A DNA stretch of 64,000 nt from Zingiber officinale (GCF_018446385.1 NC_056002.1:33218636-33282635), one strand, 5' to 3'. Positions 26,136 to 36,869 are shown, counted from the first letter of the stretch. Notes: a model not told the origin generated them from the letters alone. Program-made: numbers and translations.

Positions 26136-27183
26136 TGTAGGACCGTTGGGCCAGCTAGAAGGGTTGGTAAATAGCCTGTCAATTAAAAACAAACAACCCT
26201 TCCTCGAACGATTAAGCTAACACTTGTAAAATGAATTAAGAAGATAAATAAAAGCATAAAAGAAAAGACGAGGCACCAGATGTTTACTTGGTTACAACCG
26301 ATGTGGTTGTTAATCCAAAGAAGATTAAGCTCAAAAACTCCTTCAGGCGGAGAAGCCTCTTACAGCGTTTAGGCACAGAAAACAGAAGCTTAACTACAAC
26401 TAAAGCATACAAGTGTTTGGAAATAGAATGATCGTGATTGTTGAAAAGCTTCTAGACCAAGGCTATATTTATAGCCTTGGTCGGGGCGCCTGGAAGGGTT
26501 CCGGGCGCCCTGGGGGGATAAAATTTATCCCCCAATGGTTGGATCGAGTCAAAGCTTGATCCTGTGAAAAAGTCACTTCCGGGCGCCCCGGACAGTTCCG
26601 GGCGCCCCGGACAGCTCCAGGCGCCCCGGACAGTTCTGGGCGCCCCGGAGCCAAAAGTCAACCCAGTTGACTTTTGGTCCGTGCTCTCTTCTCCGGTTCA
26701 GCTCGCCTTTGGTCCGGGTCTTTCTGCTCCGGCTCTGCTTGCTTGGGTGATCTCTGACATCCGGAATAGGGCTCACCCGAACCCATCTTCCGGTCTTCTC
26801 GAGCGTGCTTTCCTTCGGCTTCTCGTCCCTCGGAATTGCCGCGTGTCCCTTCTCGTCCACCGGCGTACTCATCCGCAGACTTCGTCCCTCGGTCGCACCC
26901 CGTGCCGACCTTCGCGCTAGCTGCGTCTCTTGCTCCCCGAGCAATCTTCCGCTCTGGCTTTCGTACCTCGGAACCACTGCGCGCACTTCCTTCTCGTCCG
27001 TCGGTGTACTCTTCCGCAGCACCTCGTCCCTCGGACGCACCACGTGCCGTCCTTCTCGCTAGCTGCGTCTTCCGCTCGAGTACCTGTGCTCCTAAGCTCC
27101 TGCACACTTAGACACAAGGTTAAAACAACGCAGGACCTAACTTAACTTGTTGATCACACCAAAACAACCTTGGGGTTCCAACA
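26136..27183 (-). repeat. Element B, 3' LTR (left copy)
   Basis: 1048 bp, with a palindromic TATA region (about 26456-26480), four GGCGCC minisatellite units (26577-26652) and a perfect inverted W-box pair (26651-26677). Overlapping open frames on both strands across its GC-rich half are by-products of composition. Confidence 0.9.
26577..26652. repeat. 19-bp GGCGCC minisatellite, four copies
   Basis: Units of TTCCGGGCGCCCCGGACAG start at 26577, 26596, 26615 and 26634, with slight changes. The partner LTR has a single unit at about 29316-29334. The three missing units (57 bp) account exactly for the length difference of the two LTRs. Confidence 0.92.
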
Positions 27184-27641
27184 ATCTCCCCCTTTTTGGT
27201 GTGATCAACCCAAGTTAAGCTAGGGTCAACAATAGATATGAAATTAAACAGTTTATTGCAATAACATGCAACATGATAGAAAAAATTAAATTTCAAACAT
27301 TCCAAATTTTAATTTTCAATTTTCTACCTCCCCCTAGATTTATACTTTCCTTCTCCCCCTTTGATCACAATAAAAATGGGGAACAACCAAAATCTAAGGG
27401 TTGACATTAAAAAAAATTTGAAAATATATTTCAATAATTTTCAGGGAAATATTTCTAAGTCAAGACAAATTTCTAAGTCAAGAAATAACTTTTTTTTTAA
27501 AAAAAAAAATTTCAAGTATTCGTCATCAATAATTAAAAACTTTCTAAGCCGAAAAATTTATGCAAGAAAATTTTAAGAGAATTGATAACATTAAAAGAAA
27601 TTTTCTATGCATTTATTTATTTATATATTCTAATGCTTTTA

Positions 27642-28820
27642 TCAGAAAATTTTAAATTTCCATTTTAATTTATCATAATTTCTTAACTTTGAAGCAAGAA
27701 ATTTTGAGCATGTAGAAATTTGTGCAAATTGTAACATGTCATTTTGAATTTCTAATTTGCAAAGATATTTCGATAATATAAACTTGATAAAGTTTTTCGA
27801 CAATACTTCTGATTTGCAAACTTCGTTCGACAAAATATTTTGTAATTTGCAAAAGTATTTTGACAACATAAATTTGCAACAATCTGTGGATAATAGATTT
27901 ACTAATCCGAAAAACTCTTTCGATAATATCTCTAATTTGTAAACTTTGTTTAAAAAAATATTTCGTAATTTGCAAGATTCTTTTGTCAAATCATTTTGCG
28001 ATTCGAAAAACTCTTTCAACGAGATAATTTGTACTTCGGAAAAATTTTTAGATCCGGAAAAAGTTTTTGAAAAATTACTTTGTGATTTGCAAGAATCTTT
28101 CGTCAAAACACTTTGTAATTCGAACAAATTTTTAGATCCGGAAAAAGTTTTTGATAATATTTCTAAGTTGCATAATTCTTTCGTAAAAATATTTTGTAAT
28201 TTGCAACAATTATTCGACCGAAGATTTTCTAATTCGAAAAGTTCTTTCGACAATTCAAATTTTGGTTCCCAAAAATCTTCAGGTAATTTGATTAATTGAA
28301 CCAGTTGTTCAGAGGGTAGAGGCCATACCTTACTTACCTCATCGACCGTTGGTTCTCCCCCTGTTGAATTAATTTCTTCCGAAGATTCTCCCCCTTCATC
28401 GATCTCGGGATGTACTTCGGCTGTTGGGGCTGTCTTGGTAATTTCTTCCATCTCGGATTCTTTTGATGACGGCTCGATGTCTATTGAGGAGACGACTTCA
28501 ACCGGTTCTTCGTAGAGCATTAAGAACTTTTCCCAAAGTTCTTTCGCGCTTTTGTACTCTCCGACTCTGTCGAAATCTTTAGTTGGTATTACACTTAGAA
28601 TGTGAAACTCTGCCCAAGCATTCGCCATGGACTCTTCACGTTGCTTCTCGTTCCAGAGGCGTATGCCGATTTTCTCTCCATTCGTGTCTTTCGGTGCTTC
28701 ATAACCTGTTTTCATTATTAGAGAAATATCAATATCAGAGTTAAGAAATACCTTCATTTGTTGCTTCCATGAAGAAAGCTCCCCCTCGAATGTTGGTGGG
28801 TAGTCGTTAGCTTCGGCCAT
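27642..28820 (-). CDS. Element B gag-like ORF, capsid start fused to a repeat-rich tail
   Basis: An intact 392-codon frame from ATG at 28820. Residues 1-105 match the capsid-like start of A and C (SSWKQQMKVFLNSDIDISLI, SAKELWEKFLMLYEE). The rest of the capsid and the CCHC knuckle are missing: the frame jumps to the Ser/Glu-rich region (about 110-170) and then to about 200 residues of degenerate repeats with recurring FCKLQNI, KELFELQ and SKTFSGSKN words, rich in Lys, Leu, Phe and Cys, possibly coiled-coil. Without a knuckle it should bind RNA poorly. It remains open although the copies in A, C and D are broken. It might simply be young, or be under selection for a changed role; I cannot tell from one copy. 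Confidence 0.7.
   Translation of the reverse strand: MAEANDYPPTFEGELSSWKQQMKVFLNSDIDISLIMKTGYEAPKDTNGEKIGIRLWNEKQREESMANAWAEFHILSVIPTKDFDRVGEYKSAKELWEKFLMLYEEPVEVVSSIDIEPSSKESEMEEITKTAPTAEVHPEIDEGGESSEEINSTGGEPTVDEVSKVWPLPSEQLVQLIKLPEDFWEPKFELSKELFELENLRSNNCCKLQNIFTKELCNLEILSKTFSGSKNLFELQSVLTKDSCKSQSNFSKTFSGSKNFSEVQIISLKEFFESQNDLTKESCKLRNIFLNKVYKLEILSKEFFGLVNLLSTDCCKFMLSKYFCKLQNILSNEVCKSEVLSKNFIKFILSKYLCKLEIQNDMLQFAQISTCSKFLASKLRNYDKLKWKFKIF
27733..28265. repeat. Degenerate tandem repeats within element B ORF
   Basis: Words such as TTTGTAATTTGCAA and TTCGATAATATTTC recur every few dozen bases. A clear longer period of 84 bp (28 codons) links two copies of TTTTTAGATCCGGAAAAAG at about 28045 and 28129. 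Stop codons are absent on the coding strand. Confidence 0.65.
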
Positions 28821-28874
28821 TGTTGCTTCAGACGGCGGTTAGTCCTTCTGAGGCGTCTCAGCTCTAATACCACT

Positions 28875-29865
28875 TGTAGGACCGTTGGGCCAGCTAGAAG
28901 GGTTGGTAAATAGCCTGTCAATTAAAAACAAACAACCCTTCCTCGAACGATTAAGCTAACACTTGTAAAATGAATTAAGCAGATAAATAAAAGCATAAAA
29001 GAAAAGACGAGGCACCAGATGTTTACTTGGTTACAACCGATGTGGTCGTTAATCCAAGGAAGATTAAGCTCAAAAACTCCTTCAGGCGGAGAAGCCTCTT
29101 ACAGCGTTTAGGCACAGAAAACAGAAGCTTAACTACAACTAAAGCATACAAGTGTTTGGAAATAGAATGATCGTGATTGTTGAAAAGCTTCTGGACCAAG
29201 GCTATATTTATAGCCTTGGTCGGGGCGCCTGGAAGGGTTCCGGGCGCCCTGGGGGGATAAAATTTATCCCCCAATGGTTGGATCGAGTCAAAGCTCGATC
29301 TTGTGAAAAAGTCACTTCCGGGCGCCCCGGAGGCAAAAGTCAACCCAGTTGACTTTTGGTCTGTGCTCTCTTCTCCGGTTCAGCTCGCCTCTGGTCTGGG
29401 TATTTCTGCTCCGGCTCCGCTTGCTTGGGTGATCTCTGACATCCGGAATAGGGCTCACCCGAACCCATCTTCCGGTCTTCTCGAGCGTGCTTCCCTCCGG
29501 CTTCTCGTCCCTCGGAATTGCCGCGTGTCCCTTCTCGTCCACCGGCGTACTCATCCGCAGACTTCGTCCCTCTGTCGCACCCCGTGCCGACCTTCGCGCT
29601 AGCTGCGTCTCTTGCTCCCCGAGCAATCTTCCGCTCTGGCTTTCGTACCTCGGAACCACCGCGCGCACTTCCTTCTCGTCCGCCGGTGTACTCTTCCGCA
29701 GCATCTCGTCCCTCGGACGCACCACGTGCCGTCCTTCTCGCTAGCTGCATCTTCCGCTCGAGTACCTGTGCTCCTAAGCTCCTGCACACTTAGACACAAG
29801 GTTAAAACAATGCAGGACCTAACTTAACTTGTTGATTACACCAAAACAACCTTGGGGTTCCAACA
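28875..29865 (-). repeat. Element B, 5' LTR (right copy)
   Basis: 991 bp. For minus-strand transcription it has, in order, an inverted W-box pair (about 29334-29358), one GGCGCC unit and a TATA box within a 24-bp palindrome (29196-29219; minus strand reads GGCTATAAATATAGCC at its centre). Confidence 0.9.
29196..29219 (-). promoter_or_regulatory. Palindromic TATA box of element B promoter
   Basis: CTATAAATATAG on the minus strand sits in the middle of a near-perfect 24-bp inverted repeat (arms CCAAGGCTATA and TATAGCCTTGG). The same arrangement occurs in A (20113-20134) and, partly decayed, in C (35046-35069). Confidence 0.65.
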
Positions 29866-31539
29866 TGTACTAGTATAATTTTATAGTCAAGACAAACTAA
29901 CACCAAATTATACTACAACCGTTCCAATGGTTTGTCCCTATCCATCTTAGTTGTGAGCTACTATTTATGATTTATAAGGAACCGATAACATGATCTTCTG
30001 TGTGGCACCACACACCATGTTATCTACAATATAAATTAAATGGACAACTACATTGACATATATAAATATAAAATACAGACATTTGACCAAAGTGATTCTC
30101 ATTTCAAAATATCTCATAAATAGATGTTCATACAAAAGCTAGGCTTATAGTATACATCCCAACATTATTTTCTTCTAGTACATATAAACTTCTTTTAGGT
30201 CTTATAGATATAGTAGATGATTTTGAGAATCTTAGTAGATTCAATTAGGTTGAAGTCATCCATCAATTTATGACTCCACAATTATCTACAATTGAGAATT
30301 TATTTTCATCAACTCGGACATATGACCCTAAGACCACCACACTCCCTTACCTAAAGGGATTTGATGGTTTTTTACCTGTGAGCATATTTTTATGTTAAAT
30401 TTGATAATATTTTGTGGACATTTATGATTATATAATACTTATTATGAAAAACCAAGCATGATTTTTGGAGCATGTTCCAATCAAAAAATCATACAATATT
30501 AAAGGAGCACGAATAAACAAGTGGAGGAATATTCCTTCACATATTAGTAAGGTGAGGACCTTGTTAGACTGAGTATCACCTGAAGAGGTAAATATTGAAG
30601 ACTCTCACCTATTCAAAGTAAATATACAATTTATTACATTTGTTTTTATAATTGTATAGGTTATGATTAAATTAATCCCTACCCAATTTGAAAAAATATT
30701 GGTTGAGAATCTTGATTTGGCTGATGATATTCCATGTCCAATGGAGACACCACACTTAGATGACACTGAAACTGGATGGCAAGGTAATAAGGAATGTCAT
30801 AAATACATCATTCAAGCAAATCAAATCAAGGAGCTAACATTAGAGAACATGTATCTAGATGAAAGTGTGAAAGAATTAATTGAAATAATAGAAAATAAAG
30901 GTATGCAAAGTCAATCAAGTGAGCATGTAGTTGATCCAGAAGACCCAGTTGCTTTTTGAACAAGGAGTAGGAGAGTATGTGACCGCAGTTAGTATGCTTA
31001 TAGGGATACTCCAAGTGATAGTCCAGTGTGGCAAAAACTTTTACCCAAGAGGAAGTGGAGCAAAATACAAATATGCAAGCCTATCGAGAACATCATAGTA
31101 GTAGAAGAGACTGAAAAAATTATAAAAGAAGGTGAAGCTAAAGATGTTATGGACAAGGGCTAAGGAAAACTTAATGTGGATAATATGGAAGAAGAAATAG
31201 AGATTATCTCAATGTTGAAAGGTAATTCTGAAGAAGAGGCGAAAAAGGATGCACTTAGAATTGCACAACTCAACAAAATGAGAAAACAAGTCATTGTCGT
31301 AAGTGTGTATATACATATTAATTAGTTTTAGATGTTAGATTTAAATTATTAATTAAATGTGTTTAATGTTTATGCTCGTAGTATGTGAAGAAGCAATTTA
31401 AGAATTCGAAGAAGAAAAAACAAGACAAAGATGTGGCTTACCTGTTAAAACAATTGGAAAACCTAAAGTATAATAATGTGAATTCTGAAATACATAGTCT
31501 ATTTAATTTAGTGAAAAGTCATGAAAATTATCTGGTTCC

Positions 31540-32413
31540 TATTGGCGCAGCGGGGGCCGGCAAGAGGGGGGTGAATTGCTTGCAAAATTAAAGATACCCT
31601 CCTCAAGACTTTCAACTCAAAATAAATAGTAATAATAATAAAGTAATAAGACAAACAGAATCAGAGAATACCATAATTTGACTTGATTACAACCAAAATG
31701 GTTGTTAATCCAAGACGATGAAAAACGCACTAACGATCTCCTTCTCTGAAGGCGGAGAAGCCTTTTACACACTAAAAGCTCAGAACTATTGCTAGAAATG
31801 AATACAGAGTTGATTACTTCAATTGATGAAAAGATCTAGACCAAGGCTTTATTTATAGCCTTGGTCGGAGCGCCTTGAAGGGTTTCAGGTACCTTCGGGG
31901 GATAAAATTTTATCCCCCAACGTTTAGATCGAGTTTTGACTCGATCTGGTCAAAATCCAACTCTAGGAGCCCCGGGCTGTTCCGGGCGCCAGGATATGAA
32001 AGTCAACTCAGGTTTGACTTTTGGTCTGGGCTTTTTGCTCCATTTTAGCTTGCCTCGGTCCGGGTCTTTTCCGCTCCGGCTCCATTTGTTTGGGTGATCT
32101 CTGCTATCCGAAATAGGGCTCACCCGAACCCATCTTCCGGTCTTTTCCTCGAGCAGGCTTCCATCCCGGCTTCTCGTCCCTCAAACGTCGCGCACATTTT
32201 CTCGTCCACCGAAGTACTCTTCCGCAGCTCTCTCGTCCTTCGGACACACTGAGCCTGTAGGCTCCCTTCTCGTGTCGTCCTTCTCGCTAGCTGCGTCTTC
32301 TGCTCGACTTCCTGCACTCCTAAGTTCCTACACACTTAGACACAGGGATCAAATAACAAGCAGGACCTAACCTAACTTGGTTGATCACATCAAAACAACC
32401 ATGGGGTTCAACA
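31540..32413 (-). repeat. Element C, 3' LTR (left copy)
   Basis: 874 bp. Same layout as A and B: TATA region near 31850-31862, then GC-rich GGCGCC-like repeats (decayed to GAGCGCC, GAGCCCC, GGGCGCC) and a TTGAC inverted pair near 31998-32022. Confidence 0.88.
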
Positions 32414-33284
32414 ATCTCCCCCTTTTTGATGTGCATCAACTCAAGTTCAAATTAGGGTATAAAAACAAATAGTAATTTGAAAGAAATTACTAACTAACAG
32501 TTTAAGCATAAAAATTGCAAAAAGAAATTTGCAATACCAAAAAAAATTTAATTTGTCAATTTTTCTAACTCCCCCTTAACTTGTATACATACCTCTCCCC
32601 CTTTGATCACAGCAAAAAGAATGGGGTAAAAAAGTATAAGGTAAGGGTTTTTTGAAAAATTTCAAGTAAAGTGTAAAACTTAAAAAAATTAGTTATTTGA
32701 AATTTTTTCAAAGATGATTTTGACAATATAGATATGTTTGAGAAAATTTAAAAAAAATCCGAGTACAAAATCAATTATTTTCAAAAAGATTTCTAGGAAT
32801 TTCCATAAGATTTCGCAAAAATTCTAAGTTAATCCAAGATTTTAAGTAAAAAAATTCTAACTTTTAGAGTATTTTTTAACTTAGGCAAAAATAGTTTTAA
32901 AGATTTTCCAAAAAATTTTAAGTTAAAAAATTTTCGCAGGAGAATTTCTCTAAGTATAGATTTTTTAAAAAAATAACTTAAACAAAAATATTTTCTCAAA
33001 AAATATTTTTGAAAAAAATGTTTGAAGAACTTTTACAAACATTAATTTAATTCTAATTTTAATGATTTTCAAGAAAGTTAATTAAACATTTCATTTCTAT
33101 ATTTGGTTTCCAAGCAATGGCGAGGCACTAGGCCTTCTTGGTTATTAGAGCAACAACCACTTTCTAGTCAAAGCCTCATAAGAAAATTCACTGTTTAATT
33201 TTCTCATTGAAAGTCTTTAACTTTTTTAAATTTAATCTAGCAATGGTTTTGGAACCCAGTAAAGGTTCCTTCCTACTGGATTAA

Positions 33285-34679
33285 TCAGAAACTTAGGGGT
33301 ATATAGTTTCTTGGAACTTTCCTAAGTTGTCCCTGATGTTTTCTAATATACCAATTTAATTTTCCAAAAGTTCTTAGTTTTGATTTTGGAAATTTATTTA
33401 AGCATGCATGATTATTTTTCAACTTCTCAATTTCAATTTTTAATCTTTCATTTTCTAATTTTAAATTATCATACATTTCTAGTGGGCATGCTTTTGTTAA
33501 GTTCAATTTCAATTCAGCATTTTATTTTTCTAATTTTGCTAGATCTTTCGTAAGCACTTTGATAAATTTAAAGGACTGAGTAGGGGTGAGATCACATACC
33601 TTACTTACCTCTCTTGGTGATGCTCCCCCTTCGTCGCAGCTTTCTTCTTCTTTTGAGGATCCTCCCTCTTCATCTATGCTCATCTCTGAGTCAGAGTCAT
33701 CTTCAAAGAGATGGTTGGTCATCAATGCTACTCCTGAGAAGGCTTCGACTTCTGATTCGGATGATGAAGAATCATCCCAAGTGGCCTTCAGACTTTTGTG
33801 TTTAGTGGATATCGGTCTCTGAGACTTGTCCTTTTTCTTTAATTTGGGGCAGTCATCCTTAATATACCCTTCCTCGTTGCAATTGTAGCATCGAACTGTC
33901 TTTTTATAGCGTTGATGCTTTTTCGACTGCGATCTAAATTTGTTAGTTTTAATAAATTTATTTAATTTTCTTACCAGAAGAGTCGCTTCAGTTTCGTCGA
34001 TCAATGCTTCAGAATCAGGATCGTCCTTTTCGGCTTGTAGGGTAATATTGAGGTTCGTCTTCTCCATTTGTTTAGGCTCTACGATTCAAGACTCATGAAG
34101 TTCAAATGTAGAGAATAAATTTTCTAAACTACTTACCTCAAGGTCCTTAGAGATGTAATAAGCATCTACTAAGGATGCCCACTCTGGAGTTCTTGGGAAG
34201 GCGTTGAGTGCATATCGGATAGAGTCTCGGTTCGTTACCGATTCTCCGAGGTTGGTTAGTTGAGTTATCAACTCCTTAATTCTTGCCTGGAGTTGCACTA
34301 CCTTCTCACCATTGTTCATCCGGAGGTTTGTTAACTAGGTCCGAAGGATGTCGCACCTCGCTAGCTTTGCTTCTGAGGTGCCTTCGTGGAGCTCCAGGAA
34401 TTTTTCCCAGAGGTCTTTTGTGGAGTCATAGCTTCCGATCCGACTTACCTCTTGGGGTGGGCAAACGCTAAGCAGGTGAAATTTCTCTTTTCCATTGGCC
34501 ATGAAATCGGCCTGCTCCTTCTTCGTCCAGTTGTATTCTTCTTTGTCTTTTGGCGTTGTATATCCATATTTCATTATTAAAAGGATATCAAATTCGGTCT
34601 TAAAAAATACCTCCATTTTTCGCTTCCAAGTAGCGAAGTCTCCATCGAATTTCGGGGAATGAATGTTCATACCGGCCAT
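33285..34679 (-). pseudogene. Element C gag, broken by stops
   Basis: ATG at 34679. Open pieces are 34679-34335, 34319-34086, 34067-33522 and 33512-33285. Matches to A run in order: FDGDFATWKRKMEVFFKTEF, LWEKFLELHEGTSEAKLARC, then RYALNAFPRTPEW and ESEVEAFSGVALM. The zinc knuckle reads CYNCNEEGYIKDDC: the His ligand has become Tyr. At least two in-frame stops and a frame change separate the pieces, so it is dead. Confidence 0.85.
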
Positions 34680-34744
34680 CGTCCTAATCTTTGTGCTTCA
34701 GTCGGCGATTAGTCCTTCTGAGACTGTTGGGCTCTGATATCACT

Positions 34745-35633
34745 TGTTGGCGCAGCGGGGGCCTACAAGAGGGGGGTGAATTGCCTGCAAAATTAAAGAT
34801 ACCCTCCTCAAGACTTTCAACTCAAAATAAATAGCGATAATAATAAAGTAATAAGACAAAAAGAATCAGAGAAGACCAAAAGTTGACTTGGTTACAACCA
34901 AGATGGTTGTTAATCCAAGACGATGAAAAGCGCACTAACGATCTCCTTCTCTGAAGGCGGAGAAGCCTTTTACACACTAAAAGCTCAGAACTATTGTTAG
35001 AAATGAATACAGAGTTGATTGCTTCAATTGATGAAAAGATCTGGACCAAGGCTTTATTTATAGTCTTGGTCAGAGCGCCTTGAAGGGTTTCGGGCGCCCT
35101 GAGGGGATAAAATTTTATCCCCTAACGTTCAAATCGAGTTTTGACTCGATCTGGTCAAAATCCAACTCCGGGCACCCCGGGCTGTTCCGGGCACCTGGAG
35201 GTCCGAGCTCCCGGACATGAAAGTCAACTCAGGTTTGACTTTTGGTCTGGGCCTTCTGCTCCGTTTCAGTTCACCTCGGTCTGGGTCTTTTCCACTCCGG
35301 CTCCGTTTGCTTGGGTGATCTCTGCTATCCGGAATAAGGCTCACCCGAACCCATCTTCCGGTCTTTTCCTCAAGCAGGCTTCCATCCCGGCTTCTCGTCC
35401 CTCGAACGTCGTGCAATTTTCTCATCCATCGGAGTACTCTTCCGCAGCTCTCTCGTCCTTCGGACGCACCGAGCCTATCGGCTCCCTTCCCGTGTCGTCC
35501 TTCTCGCTAGCTGCGTCTTCCGCTCGACTTCTTGCGCTCCTAAGTTCCTACACACTTAGACACATGGATCAAATAACAAGCAAGACCTAACCTAACTTGG
35601 TTGATCACATCAAAACAACCATGGGGTTCAACA
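34745..35633 (-). repeat. Element C, 5' LTR (right copy)
   Basis: 889 bp. It contains an inverted repeat GATCGAGT-TTTG-ACTCGATC (about 35132-35151), GGCACCCCGG repeats, the inverted TTGAC pair at about 35219-35243 and the TATA region CTATAAATAAAGC (complement of 35051-35063). Confidence 0.88.
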
Positions 35634-36610
35634 GTTCCTTCCTTAATTTATTATAGTAATTGATTTACTTTGCAGGTGTACAACTAATTTTGTTTGGGAG
35701 GAATCATCCTTTGGGTTAACTGTGGCTTCCTTCTTATCTGGTGTGAATGGAGAGGTATTTACAAAAGGGGAGTTAATTGACACCTATTGTAAAATTTTAT
35801 TTAGGGGGGCATTCTCATCTGGTAGGCCATATAACAAGTCTAAATATTGTTCCACCTTCTTCACTGTAAGGAATTTAAATGATTTGATAATATAAAATAT
35901 CTTACGATATTTTATTATTTTCTTAAGTAAATATGCCTTTTCATATTTATAGTTGGCAAAAAAAGTCCGCAATGAAGTTTGGCATGCAACAACAAGTGAT
36001 ACAAACAAATATTGAAAATGAAGGGGTTAGGTATAATTTTATACCTTTATCCACTAATAGTGCACACTTTCACTTGATGGCGGTGGGCACTAAAGCAAGG
36101 ACTTTCGATCATTATAATTCTCTTGCAAGTAGCTTTAAATCGAAATATGAGTTTGAATCAGCAATGAGCATTCAATATTCATGTGTATGTTAGTATTGTA
36201 GTATAAATTAAAAAATTATAGTTGATGTTTATTTGATAAATTATTTGTTTATTCTTACAGGTGTCGGAGATAAAATAATATACTCATGAGCAACTTGCTA
36301 TTATTCACCCATATTTAGAAAATCATCATCCATTGGACAAATGAGTCTGCCTCACAATAGAATGTCTACAACAAGAAGTCAGATAAGTAAATAAGAAATA
36401 TTATGAATATAGTAATTGTATATTAAATATCAAAGATTAAATTGATGATGTTATTTACAACGTTGATTGTGGCTTCTTTGTGATGCAATATATTTGATGT
36501 CTGCTATATGATTTAGAGATGAACTTCAAACAAGGAGACATGCAAAATTTAGAATTGATGTAGCAGCATCAATCTTGAGGGACAAGTCCAGCATAAAATT
36601 AGATTAATTA

Positions 36611-36869
36611 TCCAGTGTTATAAGAAAAATTATTTAGGGAGTGTAAAGCTATAACTTTCTAAAGTGGTGTTACTTTGATCATCTTTATATATATTGTATG
36701 TAGTACATCAAGTGTTGTAATGTAAATCTACATTTTTAGATAGTATTGTTACTTGATCATGTTTGTATGTATTACATCCATTGTTGTATGAAAAAAAGTT
36801 TGGTAGGGAATGTAAAGCTACAATTGTCTAGATATTTCAAAGTGGGTGCTTGTAAATTGGGTTTCATCT
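36611..36869. other. 3' flank of the Ulp1-like pseudogene
   Basis: It shows an imperfect duplication of about 140 bp (GGGAGTGTAAAGCTATAA near 36640 and GGGAATGTAAAGCTACAA near 36806, each followed by AAAGTGG). No gene seen. Confidence 0.5.

Larger units (their letters stand above)
26136..29865 (-). mobile_element. Element B: non-autonomous gag-only LTR retrotransposon
   Basis: A 3.73-kb element with TG...CA ends and target duplication TGTAC (26131-26135 and 29866-29870), inserted in the H-type LTR. On the minus strand: 5' LTR (29865-28875), PBS TGGTATTAGAGC (complement of 28861-28872), one gag-like frame, polypurine tract (complement of 27184-27199) and 3' LTR (27183-26136). The two LTRs differ by about 20 substitutions by eye plus a 57-bp repeat difference, so this is a fairly young insertion. 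No pol genes are present. Confidence 0.93.
24725..30164 (-). mobile_element. Large LTR (H-type), minus orientation, split by element B
   Basis: Outer borders are TGTTGG at 24725 and CCAACA ending at 30164. Removing element B leaves about 1.7 kb. Read on the minus strand it matches the solo LTR H at 41744-44352 (same start, TGTTGG/AGATGTATACTA; same middle with GTGTTGTTGATTATA and CCTGCAGGTGGACTTAG-type segments; same pyrimidine/purine-rich end). No internal region or PBS follows it, so it behaves as a solo LTR. However, flanks TCTTG and TTATT do not match, so either a deletion or a recombinant origin is likely. Its right border directly abuts the Ulp1-like pseudogene. Confidence 0.75.
31540..35633 (-). 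mobile_element. Element C: non-autonomous gag-only LTR retrotransposon
   Basis: A 4.1-kb element with target duplication GTTCC (31535-31539 and 35634-35638), inserted at the 5' splice site of an intron in the Ulp1-like pseudogene. On the minus strand: 5' LTR (35633-34745), PBS TGATATCAGAGC (complement of 34731-34742, one base from the tRNA-Met match), broken gag, polypurine tract (complement of 32414-32428) and 3' LTR (32413-31540). The first G of the left terminus has become A (TATTGG in place of TGTTGG). Confidence 0.93.
30178..36610 (+). pseudogene. Plant-mobile-domain / Ulp1 (C48) protease-like gene, decayed and split by element C
   Basis: Plus-strand blocks with introns and stops: about 30178-30370 (DDFENLSRF, then MTPQLSTIENLFSSTRTYDP), 30663-30959, about 30960-31300 (two stops), 31385-31534 (ends at a GT donor), then after element C 35677-35870 (TTNFVWEESSFGLTVASFL), 35940-36190 and 36340-36600. 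The last two carry the protease signature: SAHFHLMAVG with the catalytic His, DHYNSL where the acidic residue normally sits, ECLQQ with the Gln, and DCGFFVMQYI with the catalytic Cys. Ulp1/SENP proteases remove SUMO, and copies of this kind are carried by plant MULE/CACTA-type elements. Several stops and a frame slip near 35960 make it non-functional. It relates to the fragment at 380-1082. The upstream part may have been lost when the H-type LTR arrived. Confidence 0.75.

Noticed and set aside
26564-27145. Overlapping frames of 60-156 codons on both strands in the B LTR (also 29303-29827, 20136-20656)
   Set aside because: GC-rich LTR sequence with few stops. The frames cover the GGCGCC block and promoter, lack domains and recur only because the LTR recurs.
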